From Sphingomonas jatrophae (GTDB lineage: Bacteria; Pseudomonadota; Alphaproteobacteria; Sphingomonadales; Sphingomonadaceae): DNA of 64,000 bases. The translations under genes and the position numbers were made by a program. How positions within the stretch are numbered: the stretch's first letter is position 1; every line of letters begins with the position of its first letter. Below, piece after piece: positions 33,684 through 43,049 of this stretch. The notes below the pieces were generated by a model. That model had not been told where the DNA came from. It did not search any database and was given only the letters and a program-made list of their open reading frames with translations. Where the stretch lies: positions 1,240,001-1,304,000 of the forward strand of contig NZ_FOZG01000001.1 of the NCBI RefSeq assembly GCF_900113315.1. The letters run 5' to 3'.

Positions 33684-34694
33684 TCAGCGACGCACATCCA
33701 GGCCGCCGCTCCGGAACGCCGCAATGTCACGCTGCGTCGCCTGGCTGAAGTCGCCTGGCGTCGCGTGTTTCAGCGCAGCGACCGCCAAGCCGAGCGAGGC
33801 CGCCGCTTCTGGCCCATCGTCCAGACCGGCGAGCACGCCGGCGGCAAAGGCATCGCCCGTACCGATCCGATCGACGATGTCGGTGATGTCGAGCGCCGCC
33901 GTCTCGTGCCACGCCTCCCGCTCGTCAACCCGAGCGGACAGGCGATGATGGCCTGCGCTGAGGGCCTGCCTCGTGGTCGACGCGATGTGGGTCAGGCGTG
34001 GAAATCGCCCGAACGCAGCCAGAGCCGCTTCGCGCCGGCCATCCGGCTCGTCCCCGTCGAACGGACGGCCGAGCAGCAGCGCCACGTCGCGGTGGCTGCC
34101 GAACAGCAGATCCGCCTGCTCGACATACTCGGACAGGATCGCGCCGGGATCGTCGCACCATTCCGCCCACAGGCTCGGGCGGAAATTGCCGTCGAACGAT
34201 ATTCGCACGCCTGCCGCACGCGCCGCCTCGATCGCGGCCAGCCCGAGCTTGACGGCGTCAGGCCCGAGCGCCGGGATCACGCCCGACAGGTGCAGCCAGC
34301 TCGCGCCAACAAGCAGCGCAGGCCAATCGAAATCCTCCGGCCGGGCGCGCGCGAAGAGGCTATCGGCACGGTCGTAGATGATCGACGGTGCGCGCAGTCC
34401 CGCGCCCGGCGTCAGATAGTAGAGGCCGAGCCGCCCCTCGCCTCGACTGACGCCGGACACATCCACACCGTGCATCCGCACCGATGCGACCACGGCATCG
34501 CCGACCGCATCGTCCGGCACCACCGTGACGAGCGCTGCCGCGCGGCCGAGCTTCGCCAGCGCCACCGCCATGTTCGCCTCCGCCCCGGCAAAACGCGCCT
34601 CCAGCCGCGCGGACTGGAACAGCAACTCGCGATCCGGCGCGGCCAGACGCAGCAGCACCTCCCCGAAACAGACCGTGCGGCCCGGCTGGCCCAT
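33684..34694 (-). CDS. kdgK: PfkB family sugar kinase, probable 2-dehydro-3-deoxygluconokinase
   Basis: A 336-aa ribokinase-fold kinase. The substrate loop is FAGAEANMAVALAKLGR near residue 35. The catalytic and anion-hole motif is DRIGTGDAFAAGVLAGL near residue 285, where Asp is the base. FDGNFRPSLW near residue 170 is the form usual in KdgK-type members. It would phosphorylate KDG to KDPG, feeding the Entner-Doudoroff route. It follows the GH130 gene by 11 bases in one operon. Other PfkB substrates, such as fructose or a rarer keto-deoxy sugar, cannot be excluded. Confidence 0.8.
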   Translation of the reverse strand: MGQPGRTVCFGEVLLRLAAPDRELLFQSARLEARFAGAEANMAVALAKLGRAAALVTVVPDDAVGDAVVASVRMHGVDVSGVSRGEGRLGLYYLTPGAGLRAPSIIYDRADSLFARARPEDFDWPALLVGASWLHLSGVIPALGPDAVKLGLAAIEAARAAGVRISFDGNFRPSLWAEWCDDPGAILSEYVEQADLLFGSHRDVALLLGRPFDGDEPDGRREAALAAFGRFPRLTHIASTTRQALSAGHHRLSARVDEREAWHETAALDITDIVDRIGTGDAFAAGVLAGLDDGPEAAASLGLAVAALKHATPGDFSQATQRDIAAFRSGGLDVRR

Positions 34695-34705
34695 GCTCGC
34701 TTCCC

Positions 34706-36067
34706 TTATTCCATGGCCGCCAGCACACGATCGACCGGTGCCGTGGCGAAGGCGGTATAGCGATCGGACACGGCATAAGGCAGCAACAGGACGCGGTCAT
34801 GCACCAGCCCGCCGCAGCTATAGACGACATTCGGCACATAGCCGCCCCGCTCCTCGGGGTGCGGGCGCAAGAGCGGCTGCGGCGTCCGTGCCAGCACGCG
34901 CGTGGGATCGTTCTTGTCCAGCAGCACCGCGCCGATCGAATAGCTGCGCATCACGCCGACGCCATGCGTCAGCACCAGCCAGCCCTCGTCCAGTTCGATG
35001 GGAGAGCCGCAATTGCCGATCTGGACGAATTCCCAATCCTGCTGCGGCCGCAGCAACAGCTCCGCTTCCTCCCAGCGATAGGGGTCATTCGAGCGCATCA
35101 GGTAGATGTTCTCGTTATCGAGCCGGCTCAGCATGGCGAAGCGCCCGCCGATGCGCCGCGGGAACAGCGCCATGCCCTTGTTGCGCACGCATGCGCCGGT
35201 GAGGGGCCGCAGGGTGAAACAGTCGCCGTTCAGTGTCTCCAGCATCTCCGAACGCGCCTCGCGCCCGTCGAATGCCGTATAGGTGGCGAAGACGCGCGAG
35301 GAGCCATCCTCCTCGGTGAAGCGGACGAAGCGGGCATCCTCGATCCCCTGCCGCTGGCTGTCGGTCACGGGAAACAGGACGGCATCCGCCGGCGCGATCG
35401 ATTCTGGCCAGGAGAAGATCGTCCGATCCTCGACCTCATGCTCGACGATCGGCATCACCGCCCGCTCACCGACCGGATCGAGGATCGGCTCGCTCCCCGG
35501 CCGCCAGCGCAGCACGCGGAAGGTGACGGAGGAGATATGCCCCTCGCCGACACCGCGCAGCGACATGAGCAGCCGGATCTCTCCATCCGCAAGCCCTGCC
35601 TGATCGGGGTGCGGGATCACGCTCGGGTTGAACAGCGCCGCGGATTCGAAGGCATATTCCTGGCTGAAGTAAGCCCCTGCCAGCACCGCCCGCTGCGGAT
35701 CGAGGGCGGGCAGATCATGCGACCGGCGAACTGCCTCGAACCGCTCGCGCAGCCGCGCCTCGGGCTCGACCATCCGTTCGGCAAGGGGCCGGCGCAGGAG
35801 ACCGCAGAGGGCGTTCACCCGCTCGTCCGGCAGTCCGGCGATCCGGTCGGCGATGCGGCGCACACGCGGCACTTTCGCGCCCACGCCGGCCGGATCGCCC
35901 GGCTCGAACGGGCGGATCACCGTGCGGCGCGGATCGGGCTGGAGCGTCAGCTCGAGCTTGGTGACCACGTCCTGCGGACCGATCGACGTGTCTCGCACGT
36001 CGCCATGCGCCTCCGGCCGATCCTGTGACGAAGCCCGGTCTCCACCGATCATGCCGTTCTTCACCAC
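34706..36067 (-). CDS. Glycoside hydrolase family 130 protein (beta-mannoside phosphorylase-like)
   Basis: A 453-aa five-bladed beta-propeller enzyme without signal peptide. The general-acid motif is QGIEDARFVRF near residue 260; FNPSVIPHP, NKGMALFPRRIGGRFAMLSR and GNCGSPIELDEGWLVLTHGVG are the other family blocks. GH130 enzymes phosphorolyse or hydrolyse beta-mannosidic links in the cytoplasm. The start GTG 36067 has GGAG eight bases upstream; ATG 36052 is an alternative. It leads the GH130-kdgK operon and diverges from zwf, so mannose-1-phosphate or a related sugar may enter the adjacent central pathways. Confidence 0.85.
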   Translation of the reverse strand: MVKNGMIGGDRASSQDRPEAHGDVRDTSIGPQDVVTKLELTLQPDPRRTVIRPFEPGDPAGVGAKVPRVRRIADRIAGLPDERVNALCGLLRRPLAERMVEPEARLRERFEAVRRSHDLPALDPQRAVLAGAYFSQEYAFESAALFNPSVIPHPDQAGLADGEIRLLMSLRGVGEGHISSVTFRVLRWRPGSEPILDPVGERAVMPIVEHEVEDRTIFSWPESIAPADAVLFPVTDSQRQGIEDARFVRFTEEDGSSRVFATYTAFDGREARSEMLETLNGDCFTLRPLTGACVRNKGMALFPRRIGGRFAMLSRLDNENIYLMRSNDPYRWEEAELLLRPQQDWEFVQIGNCGSPIELDEGWLVLTHGVGVMRSYSIGAVLLDKNDPTRVLARTPQPLLRPHPEERGGYVPNVVYSCGGLVHDRVLLLPYAVSDRYTAFATAPVDRVLAAME

Positions 36068-36086
36068 CTATGTTACTCCGCCGCCG

Positions 36087-36112
36087 AACCCTTGCGCGGT
36101 GCGGCAAGTTCC
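36087..36112 (-). promoter_or_regulatory. EcfG-like promoter of the GH130-kdgK operon
   Basis: On the minus strand: GGAAC (36112-36108), 17 bases, GGTT (36090-36087). The predicted transcript would begin near 36080, almost at the ribosome site, giving a very short leader. That closeness lowers confidence. Confidence 0.4.
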
Positions 36113-36202
36113 GCCTGCGGCACGACGCGGCGAGGCCGGCGGCGCGGACACCTAACCGTGGCCGGACGTTCACCCGGCACCATCCCTCCGGAGTTCCCGC
36201 CA

Positions 36203-37693
36203 GTGCCGCCATCGTCCGACGCCGTCCTGCCGCCTGCGACCCTGGTGATCTTCGGCGCGACCGGCGACCTCACCGCGCGGCTGCTGATGCCGGCGCTGAC
36301 GACGTTGCGCCGCCAGGGCTATCTCGACGACGGTCACGGGGTTCTCGGCATCGGGCACAGCGAGGGCGATGCGACGATGCTGCGCGACAAGCTCGACGCC
36401 TTTCGCGCGGAAAAGGGTGGCGAGGGCGACGCGGACAAGGATGCGGCCTGGTCAGCCCTGCTCGATCAAGTCGATTATCTGAGCGGCGATTTCGAGGATG
36501 ACGCGCTCTATGCGTCTCTGGCGGAGCGGATCGAGGGCAATGTCGTCTTCTACCTCGCAGTGCCGCCGAAATTCTTCGCGCCCATCGTCGAAAAGCTCGC
36601 CTCATGCGGGCTGACCAAGGAGAGCGATGCGGGCTGGCGCCGCATCATCATCGAAAAGCCGTTCGGCCATGATCTTGAGTCCGCCGCGGCGCTGAACGCC
36701 CGCCTGCTCGCCTGCGTGCCGGAGACGCAGCTCTACCGGATCGACCATTTCCTCGGGAAGGAAACGGTGCAGAACATCGTCGTCGCACGCTTCGCCAACA
36801 CCATCATCGAGAAGATCTGGAACAGCGACTGCATCGATTCCGTGCAGATCACCGCCGCGGAGACGGTGGACGTGGGCACGCGCGGCTCCTTCTACGATGC
36901 GACGGGTGCGCTGCGCGACATGGTGCCGAACCACCTCTTCCAGATCCTCGCCACGCTGGCGATGGAGCCCCCGGCCAGCTTCGATGCTGAGTCGGTGCGT
37001 GACGAAAAGGCCAAGGTGCTGCGCGCCATCCGCCTCTACGATCCGGCGGAAGCGGCGGAGAACAGCGTGCGCGGCCGCTATGGCGCGGGGCGGATCGGCG
37101 ATCGCACGATCCCCGCCTATCGCGACACGCCCGACGTGGCGGCGGACAGCCGCACCGAAACCTATGCCGCGTTGAAGCTGATGGTGGACAGCTGGCGCTG
37201 GGCCGGCGTGCCCTTCTATCTGCGCACCGGCAAGGCACTCACCGCGCGGGACACGGAGGTCGTCGTCACCTTCCGCCAGGTGCCCTTCGCCCACTTCCCG
37301 CGCACCCGCGGCGCCGATCTGCCGGCAAACCGCATCGTCTTCCAGATCCAGCCCGACGAGGGCATCGACATGGACGTCTCGATCAAGCAGCCGGGCCCGG
37401 AAGTCGCCACCGAGGGCGCCACGCTCGCCTATCGCTATCCGCGCAGCGCCGATCTCGCGCATCTGACCGGCTACGAATCGCTGCTGCACGACGTGCTGAC
37501 GGGCGATCAGTCGCTGTTCCAGCGAGCCGATGCGATCGAGGCGGGCTGGCGCGCAGTCCAGCCGTTTCTCGACGCCTGGAGGGAAAGCGAGCCCGAGACA
37601 TACGAGCCGGGCGGCACGGGGCCCGCCGCCGCGGATCGGCTGATCGAGCGGGACGGGCGCCGCTGGCACAGCATCGCCCGGCCCGAGGGTTGA
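36203..37693 (+). CDS. zwf: Glucose-6-phosphate 1-dehydrogenase
   Basis: A 496-aa enzyme that oxidises glucose-6-phosphate and opens both the pentose phosphate and Entner-Doudoroff routes. The dinucleotide loop is IFGATGDLTARLLMPAL near residue 17. The substrate motif YRIDHFLGKETVQNIVVARF lies near residue 180 and contains the catalytic histidine region. The start is GTG 36203, with CCGGAG nine bases upstream; the frame is open earlier but lies in the divergent promoter region. It ends three bases from the convergent HAD gene. It is the only plus-strand gene inside the sugar region apart from the 94-aa gene. Confidence 0.96.
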   Translation: MPPSSDAVLPPATLVIFGATGDLTARLLMPALTTLRRQGYLDDGHGVLGIGHSEGDATMLRDKLDAFRAEKGGEGDADKDAAWSALLDQVDYLSGDFEDDALYASLAERIEGNVVFYLAVPPKFFAPIVEKLASCGLTKESDAGWRRIIIEKPFGHDLESAAALNARLLACVPETQLYRIDHFLGKETVQNIVVARFANTIIEKIWNSDCIDSVQITAAETVDVGTRGSFYDATGALRDMVPNHLFQILATLAMEPPASFDAESVRDEKAKVLRAIRLYDPAEAAENSVRGRYGAGRIGDRTIPAYRDTPDVAADSRTETYAALKLMVDSWRWAGVPFYLRTGKALTARDTEVVVTFRQVPFAHFPRTRGADLPANRIVFQIQPDEGIDMDVSIKQPGPEVATEGATLAYRYPRSADLAHLTGYESLLHDVLTGDQSLFQRADAIEAGWRAVQPFLDAWRESEPETYEPGGTGPAAADRLIERDGRRWHSIARPEG

Positions 37694-37696
37694 TCC

Positions 37697-38446
37697 TCAG
37701 CCGCTGAGGCAGGCAGTGATGGCGCGGATGACGTTCGCCGTTTCGGCCGGATCACGCACGGCGATGCTGTCGATCCCCGCCGCACGCACCGGATCGTCAT
37801 TGCCGCCGGGGTAGATGGCGTCGCCCATGAACAGGATCGCCGTCGCGGGCACGCCGCTATGCTCACACAGCCGCCGGATGGCATAGGCCTTGTCGATGCC
37901 CTTGCGCGTGATGTCGATCGAGGTCGATCCGCCGACCTTGACCGACAGGTCCGCCAGATCCGCCATCAACGCCTGCTGCAGCGACTTGCGCTTGGCAGTG
38001 TCCGGATCCCACGCCGTCTTGGCGTCGAGCGGCGCCTGCTGGCCCAGCGCCGAGAAGGTGATCTGGCTGCCACGATCCTCGATCTGCGGCCCCCACACCT
38101 GCTCCCGGTCGAACCCGAGCGATTTCACCGCCTTGTCCAACGCCACAAGGATACGGTCCCGCTCCGCCGCGGTGAACGTCTCCGCATAGACCTGCATCCA
38201 GGCGCCGCCCTGATGACGGTAGAGCTTGGCCCCCGTCGTCGGCATGATGAAAAGCCGGTCGAGACGGGTATTGCCGGGCAGGCGCGCGATCACTTGGCGC
38301 TCGAACTGCGGCCAATCGCCACCGGAAATCACCGCCACCATCGCGACGTCGAGCAGCTGCTTGATCAGCGCGGCCATGTCGGTGCCAAGTGGCTGCTTGC
38401 TCTGCGCCAGCGTGCCATCGAGGTCGAACGCGATGAGCGACTTCAT
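37697..38446 (-). CDS. HAD-IIB family phosphatase, sugar-phosphatase type (1)
   Basis: A 249-aa HAD hydrolase. Motif I is AFDLDGTLAQSK at residues 6-17 and motif II is VISGG near residue 40. The C-terminal motif IV is ILFMGDAIYPGGNDDPV near residue 207. A C2B cap between the motifs (TGAKLY region) places it with phosphomannomutase-like and sucrose-phosphatase-like members. It is the last gene of the rpiA-tkt-tal/pgi-gnd-HAD-HAD run and overlaps the previous gene by ATGA. It may dephosphorylate a sugar phosphate from the same pathway; the specific substrate is unknown. Confidence 0.85.
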   Translation of the reverse strand: MKSLIAFDLDGTLAQSKQPLGTDMAALIKQLLDVAMVAVISGGDWPQFERQVIARLPGNTRLDRLFIMPTTGAKLYRHQGGAWMQVYAETFTAAERDRILVALDKAVKSLGFDREQVWGPQIEDRGSQITFSALGQQAPLDAKTAWDPDTAKRKSLQQALMADLADLSVKVGGSTSIDITRKGIDKAYAIRRLCEHSGVPATAILFMGDAIYPGGNDDPVRAAGIDSIAVRDPAETANVIRAITACLSG

Positions 38447-39258
38447 GCCGCACCCCCGATCATGGGCAGCAGGATCGTCTCGATCGCCTGCGCCACGCCA
38501 TCCTCCTCGTTCGATGCGGTGACGCGGGCGGCTGCGTCCTTCACCTCCTGCGGCGCCTGCCCCATCGCGATGGCGAAGCCGGCGCGCGCGAACATGGCAA
38601 GATCGTTTCGCTGGTCGCCCGCCACCGCCACCTCGGCGAGCGTGACGCCCGCCGCGGCGGCCAGCGCGGCGATGCCGTCGCCCTTGTTCGCGCGCGGCGC
38701 GGTGATGTCGAGGTAATAAGGCTGGGACCGGATCACCGTCGCCTGCCCCGCCAGCGCCTCCGCCACGCGCCCTTCCAGCGCGGCGAGCGCCGCATGATCA
38801 GGGCTGACGGCGACGATCTTGTCCACCGCATCCAGCAGGGTCGACAGATCGGTGCCGATCACCGGATCCTGGTTCGCCGCGCGGCGCTCCCGATCGGTAT
38901 AATGATCGTCCAGCCGCTGCGCATGCCAGCACCCGGCATGAAACAGCCAGACGATCACCTCCGGCGCCGCGATCAATTCAAGCGCGCGTACGGCGACCTC
39001 GGGCGCCAGCCGCTCGGCAGACAGGACCTCCCCGTCCGGCCGCACCAGCGTGCCGCCGTTGAACGCCCCGAGCGCGCCGGACAGGCCCAGCCGCTCCGCG
39101 ATCCAGAGGATGCCGCTCGGCGGCCGCGCGCTGATCAGCGACACGGGCACGCCCGCTTCCTCAAGTCGCCGCACCGCCGCGATCACCGCATCGGACAGGC
39201 TCTTGTCCTCGCGGACCAGCGTGCCGTCGATATCGGAGACGAACAGCCGCGGCGTCAT
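38443..39258 (-). CDS. Cof-type HAD-IIB family hydrolase (2)
   Basis: A 271-aa HAD phosphatase of Cof/YidA type. Motif I is [16 protein letters not shown] near residue 7, motif II is [10 protein letters not shown] near residue 43, a lysine is in [10 protein letters not shown] near residue 195, and motif IV is [16 protein letters not shown] near residue 216. The start is ATG 39258, overlapping the gnd stop as ATGA. Two different HAD phosphatases in tandem at the end of a pentose phosphate operon is unusual. The pair could clear side-product sugar phosphates or make a free sugar or polyol. Confidence 0.87.
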   Translation of the reverse strand: MTPRLFVSDIDGTLVREDKSLSDAVIAAVRRLEEAGVPVSLISARPPSGILWIAERLGLSGALGAFNGGTLVRPDGEVLSAERLAPEVAVRALELIAAPEVIVWLFHAGCWHAQRLDDHYTDRERRAANQDPVIGTDLSTLLDAVDKIVAVSPDHAALAALEGRVAEALAGQATVIRSQPYYLDITAPRANKGDGIAALAAAAGVTLAEVAVAGDQRNDLAMFARAGFAIAMGQAPQEVKDAAARVTASNEEDGVAQAIETILLPMIGGAA

Positions 39259-40241
39259 TGCGGCAGTTCGACATGCCCGCCGAAGCCGAAGCGCATTGCG
39301 GACAACAGCTTCTCGCCGAACGTGTGATCCATCCGGCTGCGATACCGCGCGAACAATGCCGCGGAGAGGACGTGCACGGGCACAGCCTCCTCCATCGCCG
39401 CATCGATCGTCCAATGCCCCTCGCCCGAATCGGCGACGTGGCCGGAAAAGTGATCGAGCGCCGGATCCTCGGCGAGCGCCGCGGCGGAGAGATCGAGCAG
39501 CCAGGAGGAGATGACGCTGCCGCGCCGCCACACCTCGGCGATGTCGGTGAGGTTCAGGTCGAACCTTTCATCCTCCGCCAGCCGCTCCGACGCGCGGCCT
39601 TTCAATACGTCGAAGCCCTCGGCATAGGCCTGCATCAGGCCATATTCGATCCCGTTGTGCACCATCTTGACGAAGTGCCCCGATCCCGGCGGGCCGGCAT
39701 GGATATATCCCTTCTCGGCGCGCGGATCCTCATCCGGCTTCTTCTCGCGCGCGGCCGTGCGGGCGACGGTGCCGAGGCCCGGCGCCAGCGTGTCGAACAC
39801 GGGATCGAGCAGGTCGACCGCGTCCTTCTCCCCGCCGATCATCATGCAATAGCCGCGCTCGAGCCCCCAGACGCCGCCCGAGGTGCCGACATCGACATAA
39901 CGGACCTGCTTCTCGGCGCAGGCCTTGGCGCGCCGGATGTCGTCCTTGTAGAAGCTGTTGCCGCCATCGATGATGATGTCGCCGAGCCCGGCGAGGTCGA
40001 GCAGCGCCGTTACCGTCGCTTCCGTCGGCTCGCCTGCCGGAAGCATCACCCAGAAGATGCGCGGGCTCTCCAGCTTGGCCGCCACATCGTCCAGCGAGGC
40101 CGCCGCCGTCGCGCCCTCGGCCGCAAGTGCCTCGATCGCCTTGGCGTCGCGATCAAAGGCGACGACTTCATGCCCGCCGCGCATCAGCCGCCGGGCGATA
40201 TTGGCCCCCATGCGGCCCAGCCCGATCATCGCAAGACGCAT
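39255..40241 (-). CDS. gnd: 6-phosphogluconate dehydrogenase, decarboxylating, short NAD-type
   Basis: A 328-aa enzyme that makes ribulose-5-phosphate and CO2 from 6-phosphogluconate. The nucleotide motif is [14 protein letters not shown] near residue 7, followed by FDRDAKAIE, where Asp suggests NAD preference. The catalytic block [20 protein letters not shown] near residue 175 contains the conserved Lys and His. It is of the GndA/YqeC short type rather than the 470-aa form. The start is ATG 40241 behind AAGGA; an in-frame TTG lies upstream. It follows tal/pgi by 24 bases. Confidence 0.94.
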   Translation of the reverse strand: MRLAMIGLGRMGANIARRLMRGGHEVVAFDRDAKAIEALAAEGATAAASLDDVAAKLESPRIFWVMLPAGEPTEATVTALLDLAGLGDIIIDGGNSFYKDDIRRAKACAEKQVRYVDVGTSGGVWGLERGYCMMIGGEKDAVDLLDPVFDTLAPGLGTVARTAAREKKPDEDPRAEKGYIHAGPPGSGHFVKMVHNGIEYGLMQAYAEGFDVLKGRASERLAEDERFDLNLTDIAEVWRRGSVISSWLLDLSAAALAEDPALDHFSGHVADSGEGHWTIDAAMEEAVPVHVLSAALFARYRSRMDHTFGEKLLSAMRFGFGGHVELPQ

Positions 40242-40265
40242 CCGCTTGTTCCTTTCAACCAATCG

Positions 40266-43049
40266 TCAGAGCGCGGCGATGACCGCGTCGCGCAGGGCGG
40301 CGATGCCGCCGCCACCCGCCTTCAGGTGGACGCGCAGCACGCGCCGCCCGCGTGCCGCCAGCACGTCGCTATCCCCGCGCGCCTGGGCGACCTGCACCGT
40401 GCCGAAGCTCGCCTTTCGGCCGGGCACCGCCAGATCGGGCTCGGGATCGCGCGTGATCGTCAGGAACGCGCCGCCTGACGGCCCGCCCTTATAGGCCTGC
40501 CCGGTCGAGTGCAGGAAACGCGGGCCGAAGCCGGCGACCGTCGCCACGTGGCGCCTGTCCCGCACCGCCGCGCGCATCACCGCGATCGCCGCCGCATCCG
40601 CCTCATTCCGTTCGACATAGGCGAGGAAGCCGGCATAGCCGCCCGCCTCAAGGGCCGCGAAGTGGGCGCGCAGCAGCGATGCTGCATCGCCCGTCGTGCC
40701 GGCGGGCGCGAACAGCGCGAAGTCGCTCGTCTCGGCGAGGGGCGTCTCCGGATCGAGCTTGCCCGCCTGCTCATAGGCATCGACCAGCTTGCGCGTGGCG
40801 ACCTTGGCTTCCTCCACGTCCGGCTGGTCGAACGGGTCGATGCCGATGATCGCACCGGCGACTGCGGTGGCGATCTCCCAGCGGAAGAACTCCTGCCCGA
40901 TCAGGTCGGGCCGCGCGATGCGGATGGTGACCACGGGCTGGCCCGCCGCGCGCAGGGCGGAAAGCCTGGCATCGTCGTCGCTGTCACCGGCCAGCGTGAG
41001 GTGAACGAACAGCCGGTCCTCGCCATAGCTGTCCGGCTGGCCGAGCGGCTCCAGATCGACGGGCACGATGCCGCGTCCCTCCTTGCCGGTCGATTCGGCC
41101 AGCAGCTGCTCCAGCCACCCGCCGAACGCGCGCAGCTTCGGAGAGGTGACGATGGTCAGCTTGTCGCGGCCCGCCACGGCCGCTTCGCCGATGATCGCGC
41201 CCAGCCGGATGCCGGGATTCGCCGCCGGCGGCACGTCACCGCCGCAGGAGAAGACCATTGGCGCCGTCGCCTCGAAGAAAGCGTGCGTGTCGATCCCGAT
41301 CGCGGCGGCCGGCACCATGCCGAAGGCGGACAGCACCGAATAGCGCCCGCCGATCGCCGGATCGCCCGGAACGACGTGCGCGAAGCCGTCTGCCCTAGCG
41401 GTCTTCTCCAGCCCCGAACCCGGATCGGTCACCGCGATGAAGTGATCGCCGCGGCGGCCGCTCTTGTCGAAGAAGTAGGCGCGCAGCAGTTCGGGCTCCA
41501 TCGTCGAGCCCGACTTGGACGAGACGATGAACAACGTCTCCGCCGGGTCGATCTGCGCTTCCACCGTGGCGATCTGCCCCGGATCGGTCGTGTCGAGCAC
41601 ATGAAGCACCGGGCTGCCCTCGCCCGAGCCGAGGATCTCCGCCAGCACCTCTGGCCCGAGGCTCGATCCGCCCATGCCGAGCAGCACCGCATGGCGAAAC
41701 CGCTTCGCCTCGCGGGCGATCTGCGCGAGCACGGCAGGGTCCACCTGATTGCCCCGTGCGGCGGACAGCCAGCCGAGCCACCTGGCCTCGTCCCCGCCCG
41801 TCCACAGCGATGCGTCTTCCCGCCACAGCCGGCGCGCCCAGCCCTCGGCACGCGCCGTCTCCAGCCTCTTCTTCCCCGCCTGCTGCAGCGCATCCGGCAG
41901 CGCGGCTTCGAGCGAATTGAGGCGATCGCCGAGCAACGCCTCGCGCTTGCCCGCAACCGCACCCAGCAGCGCATCCGCCGCGTCGGCGAACAGGCGCACG
42001 CCGTCCGGCACGAGCGCCTCGGTGACCCCGGCCAGGTCCAGGCCCAGCCGCTCGGCCTCGGCCAGCACGTGACGCGCTTCGTCGAGATCCGCGGTCAGCG
42101 ACTGCGCCACGCTGCCATGGTCTCGAAAGGCGACCATCGTCTTGGGCGGCATGGTGTTGACCGTATCCGGCCCGATCAGCTGATCGACGTAGAGCGTGTC
42201 CGGATAGGCGGGATCCTTGGTGCCGGTGGACGCCCACAGCAGCCGCTGCGGCATGGCGCCTTTCGCTGCCAGCGCCTGCCAGCGCGGGCTGGCGATCATC
42301 TGTTGATACCAAGCATAAGCGAGCTTGGCGTTGGCGATCGCCACTTTGCCGCGGAGCGCCTTCAGCGCGTCGGCCTCGTTGTCGCCCGACTTCACCCGTG
42401 CGTCGATCGCCTTGTCGATCTGCGCATCGATGCGGCTGATGAAGAAACTGGCGACGCTGGCGATCCGGTCGATCGGCTCGCCGCGCTCCACCCGCGCCTC
42501 CAGCCCGGCCATATAGGCCTCCGCCACCGCTTGGTAAGCAGGGATGGAGAAGAGCAGGGTGACGTTGATGTTGAAGCCGTCGGCGATCAGCTGGCGGATT
42601 GCAGGCACGCCGGCCTTTGTGCCGGGCACCTTCACCATCAGGTTCGGCTCGTCCACCGCCGCCCACAGGCGTTGTGCCTCCTCTACCGTCTCCTCGGTCC
42701 CGTCGGCGAGATAGGGGGAGACCTCGAGGCTTACATAGCCGTCACGGCCATCCAGCCGGTCGTAGACGGGGCGGAGGTCGGCTGCCGCCGCCTTGATGTC
42801 GGCAATGGCCTGGCTCTCATACGTGTCCTGGACGCTGGCATCGGCCTTGCCGAGAAAGGTGCCGAAGCCTTCGTCATAGGCATCGCCATGCCCCATCGCC
42901 TTCTCGAAGATCGACGGGTTGGAGGTGACGCCGGTCAGGCCATCCTCCGCCACCAGCGTCTTCAGCCCGCCCTCGTGCAGGAAGCCACGGTCGACGAAGT
43001 CGAGCCACACCGCCTGACCGGCGCGCCCCAGATCCGCCAGCCGGCTCAC
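40266..43049 (-). CDS. Bifunctional transaldolase / glucose-6-phosphate isomerase
   Basis: A 927-aa natural fusion. Residues 1-370 are transaldolase: LTGVTSNPSIFEKAM near residue 39, the Schiff-base lysine in NLMVKVPGTKAG near residue 140, and NINVTLLFS. Residues 400-927 are glucose-6-phosphate isomerase: GMGGSSLGPEV near residue 465 and FIVSSKSGSTMEPEL near residue 507. The start is GTG 43049, overlapping the tkt stop as GTGA. Fusions of this type occur in several alphaproteobacteria and some actinobacteria. They join the non-oxidative pentose pathway to the hexose phosphate pool. Confidence 0.95.
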   Translation of the reverse strand: MSRLADLGRAGQAVWLDFVDRGFLHEGGLKTLVAEDGLTGVTSNPSIFEKAMGHGDAYDEGFGTFLGKADASVQDTYESQAIADIKAAAADLRPVYDRLDGRDGYVSLEVSPYLADGTEETVEEAQRLWAAVDEPNLMVKVPGTKAGVPAIRQLIADGFNINVTLLFSIPAYQAVAEAYMAGLEARVERGEPIDRIASVASFFISRIDAQIDKAIDARVKSGDNEADALKALRGKVAIANAKLAYAWYQQMIASPRWQALAAKGAMPQRLLWASTGTKDPAYPDTLYVDQLIGPDTVNTMPPKTMVAFRDHGSVAQSLTADLDEARHVLAEAERLGLDLAGVTEALVPDGVRLFADAADALLGAVAGKREALLGDRLNSLEAALPDALQQAGKKRLETARAEGWARRLWREDASLWTGGDEARWLGWLSAARGNQVDPAVLAQIAREAKRFRHAVLLGMGGSSLGPEVLAEILGSGEGSPVLHVLDTTDPGQIATVEAQIDPAETLFIVSSKSGSTMEPELLRAYFFDKSGRRGDHFIAVTDPGSGLEKTARADGFAHVVPGDPAIGGRYSVLSAFGMVPAAAIGIDTHAFFEATAPMVFSCGGDVPPAANPGIRLGAIIGEAAVAGRDKLTIVTSPKLRAFGGWLEQLLAESTGKEGRGIVPVDLEPLGQPDSYGEDRLFVHLTLAGDSDDDARLSALRAAGQPVVTIRIARPDLIGQEFFRWEIATAVAGAIIGIDPFDQPDVEEAKVATRKLVDAYEQAGKLDPETPLAETSDFALFAPAGTTGDAASLLRAHFAALEAGGYAGFLAYVERNEADAAAIAVMRAAVRDRRHVATVAGFGPRFLHSTGQAYKGGPSGGAFLTITRDPEPDLAVPGRKASFGTVQVAQARGDSDVLAARGRRVLRVHLKAGGGGIAALRDAVIAAL

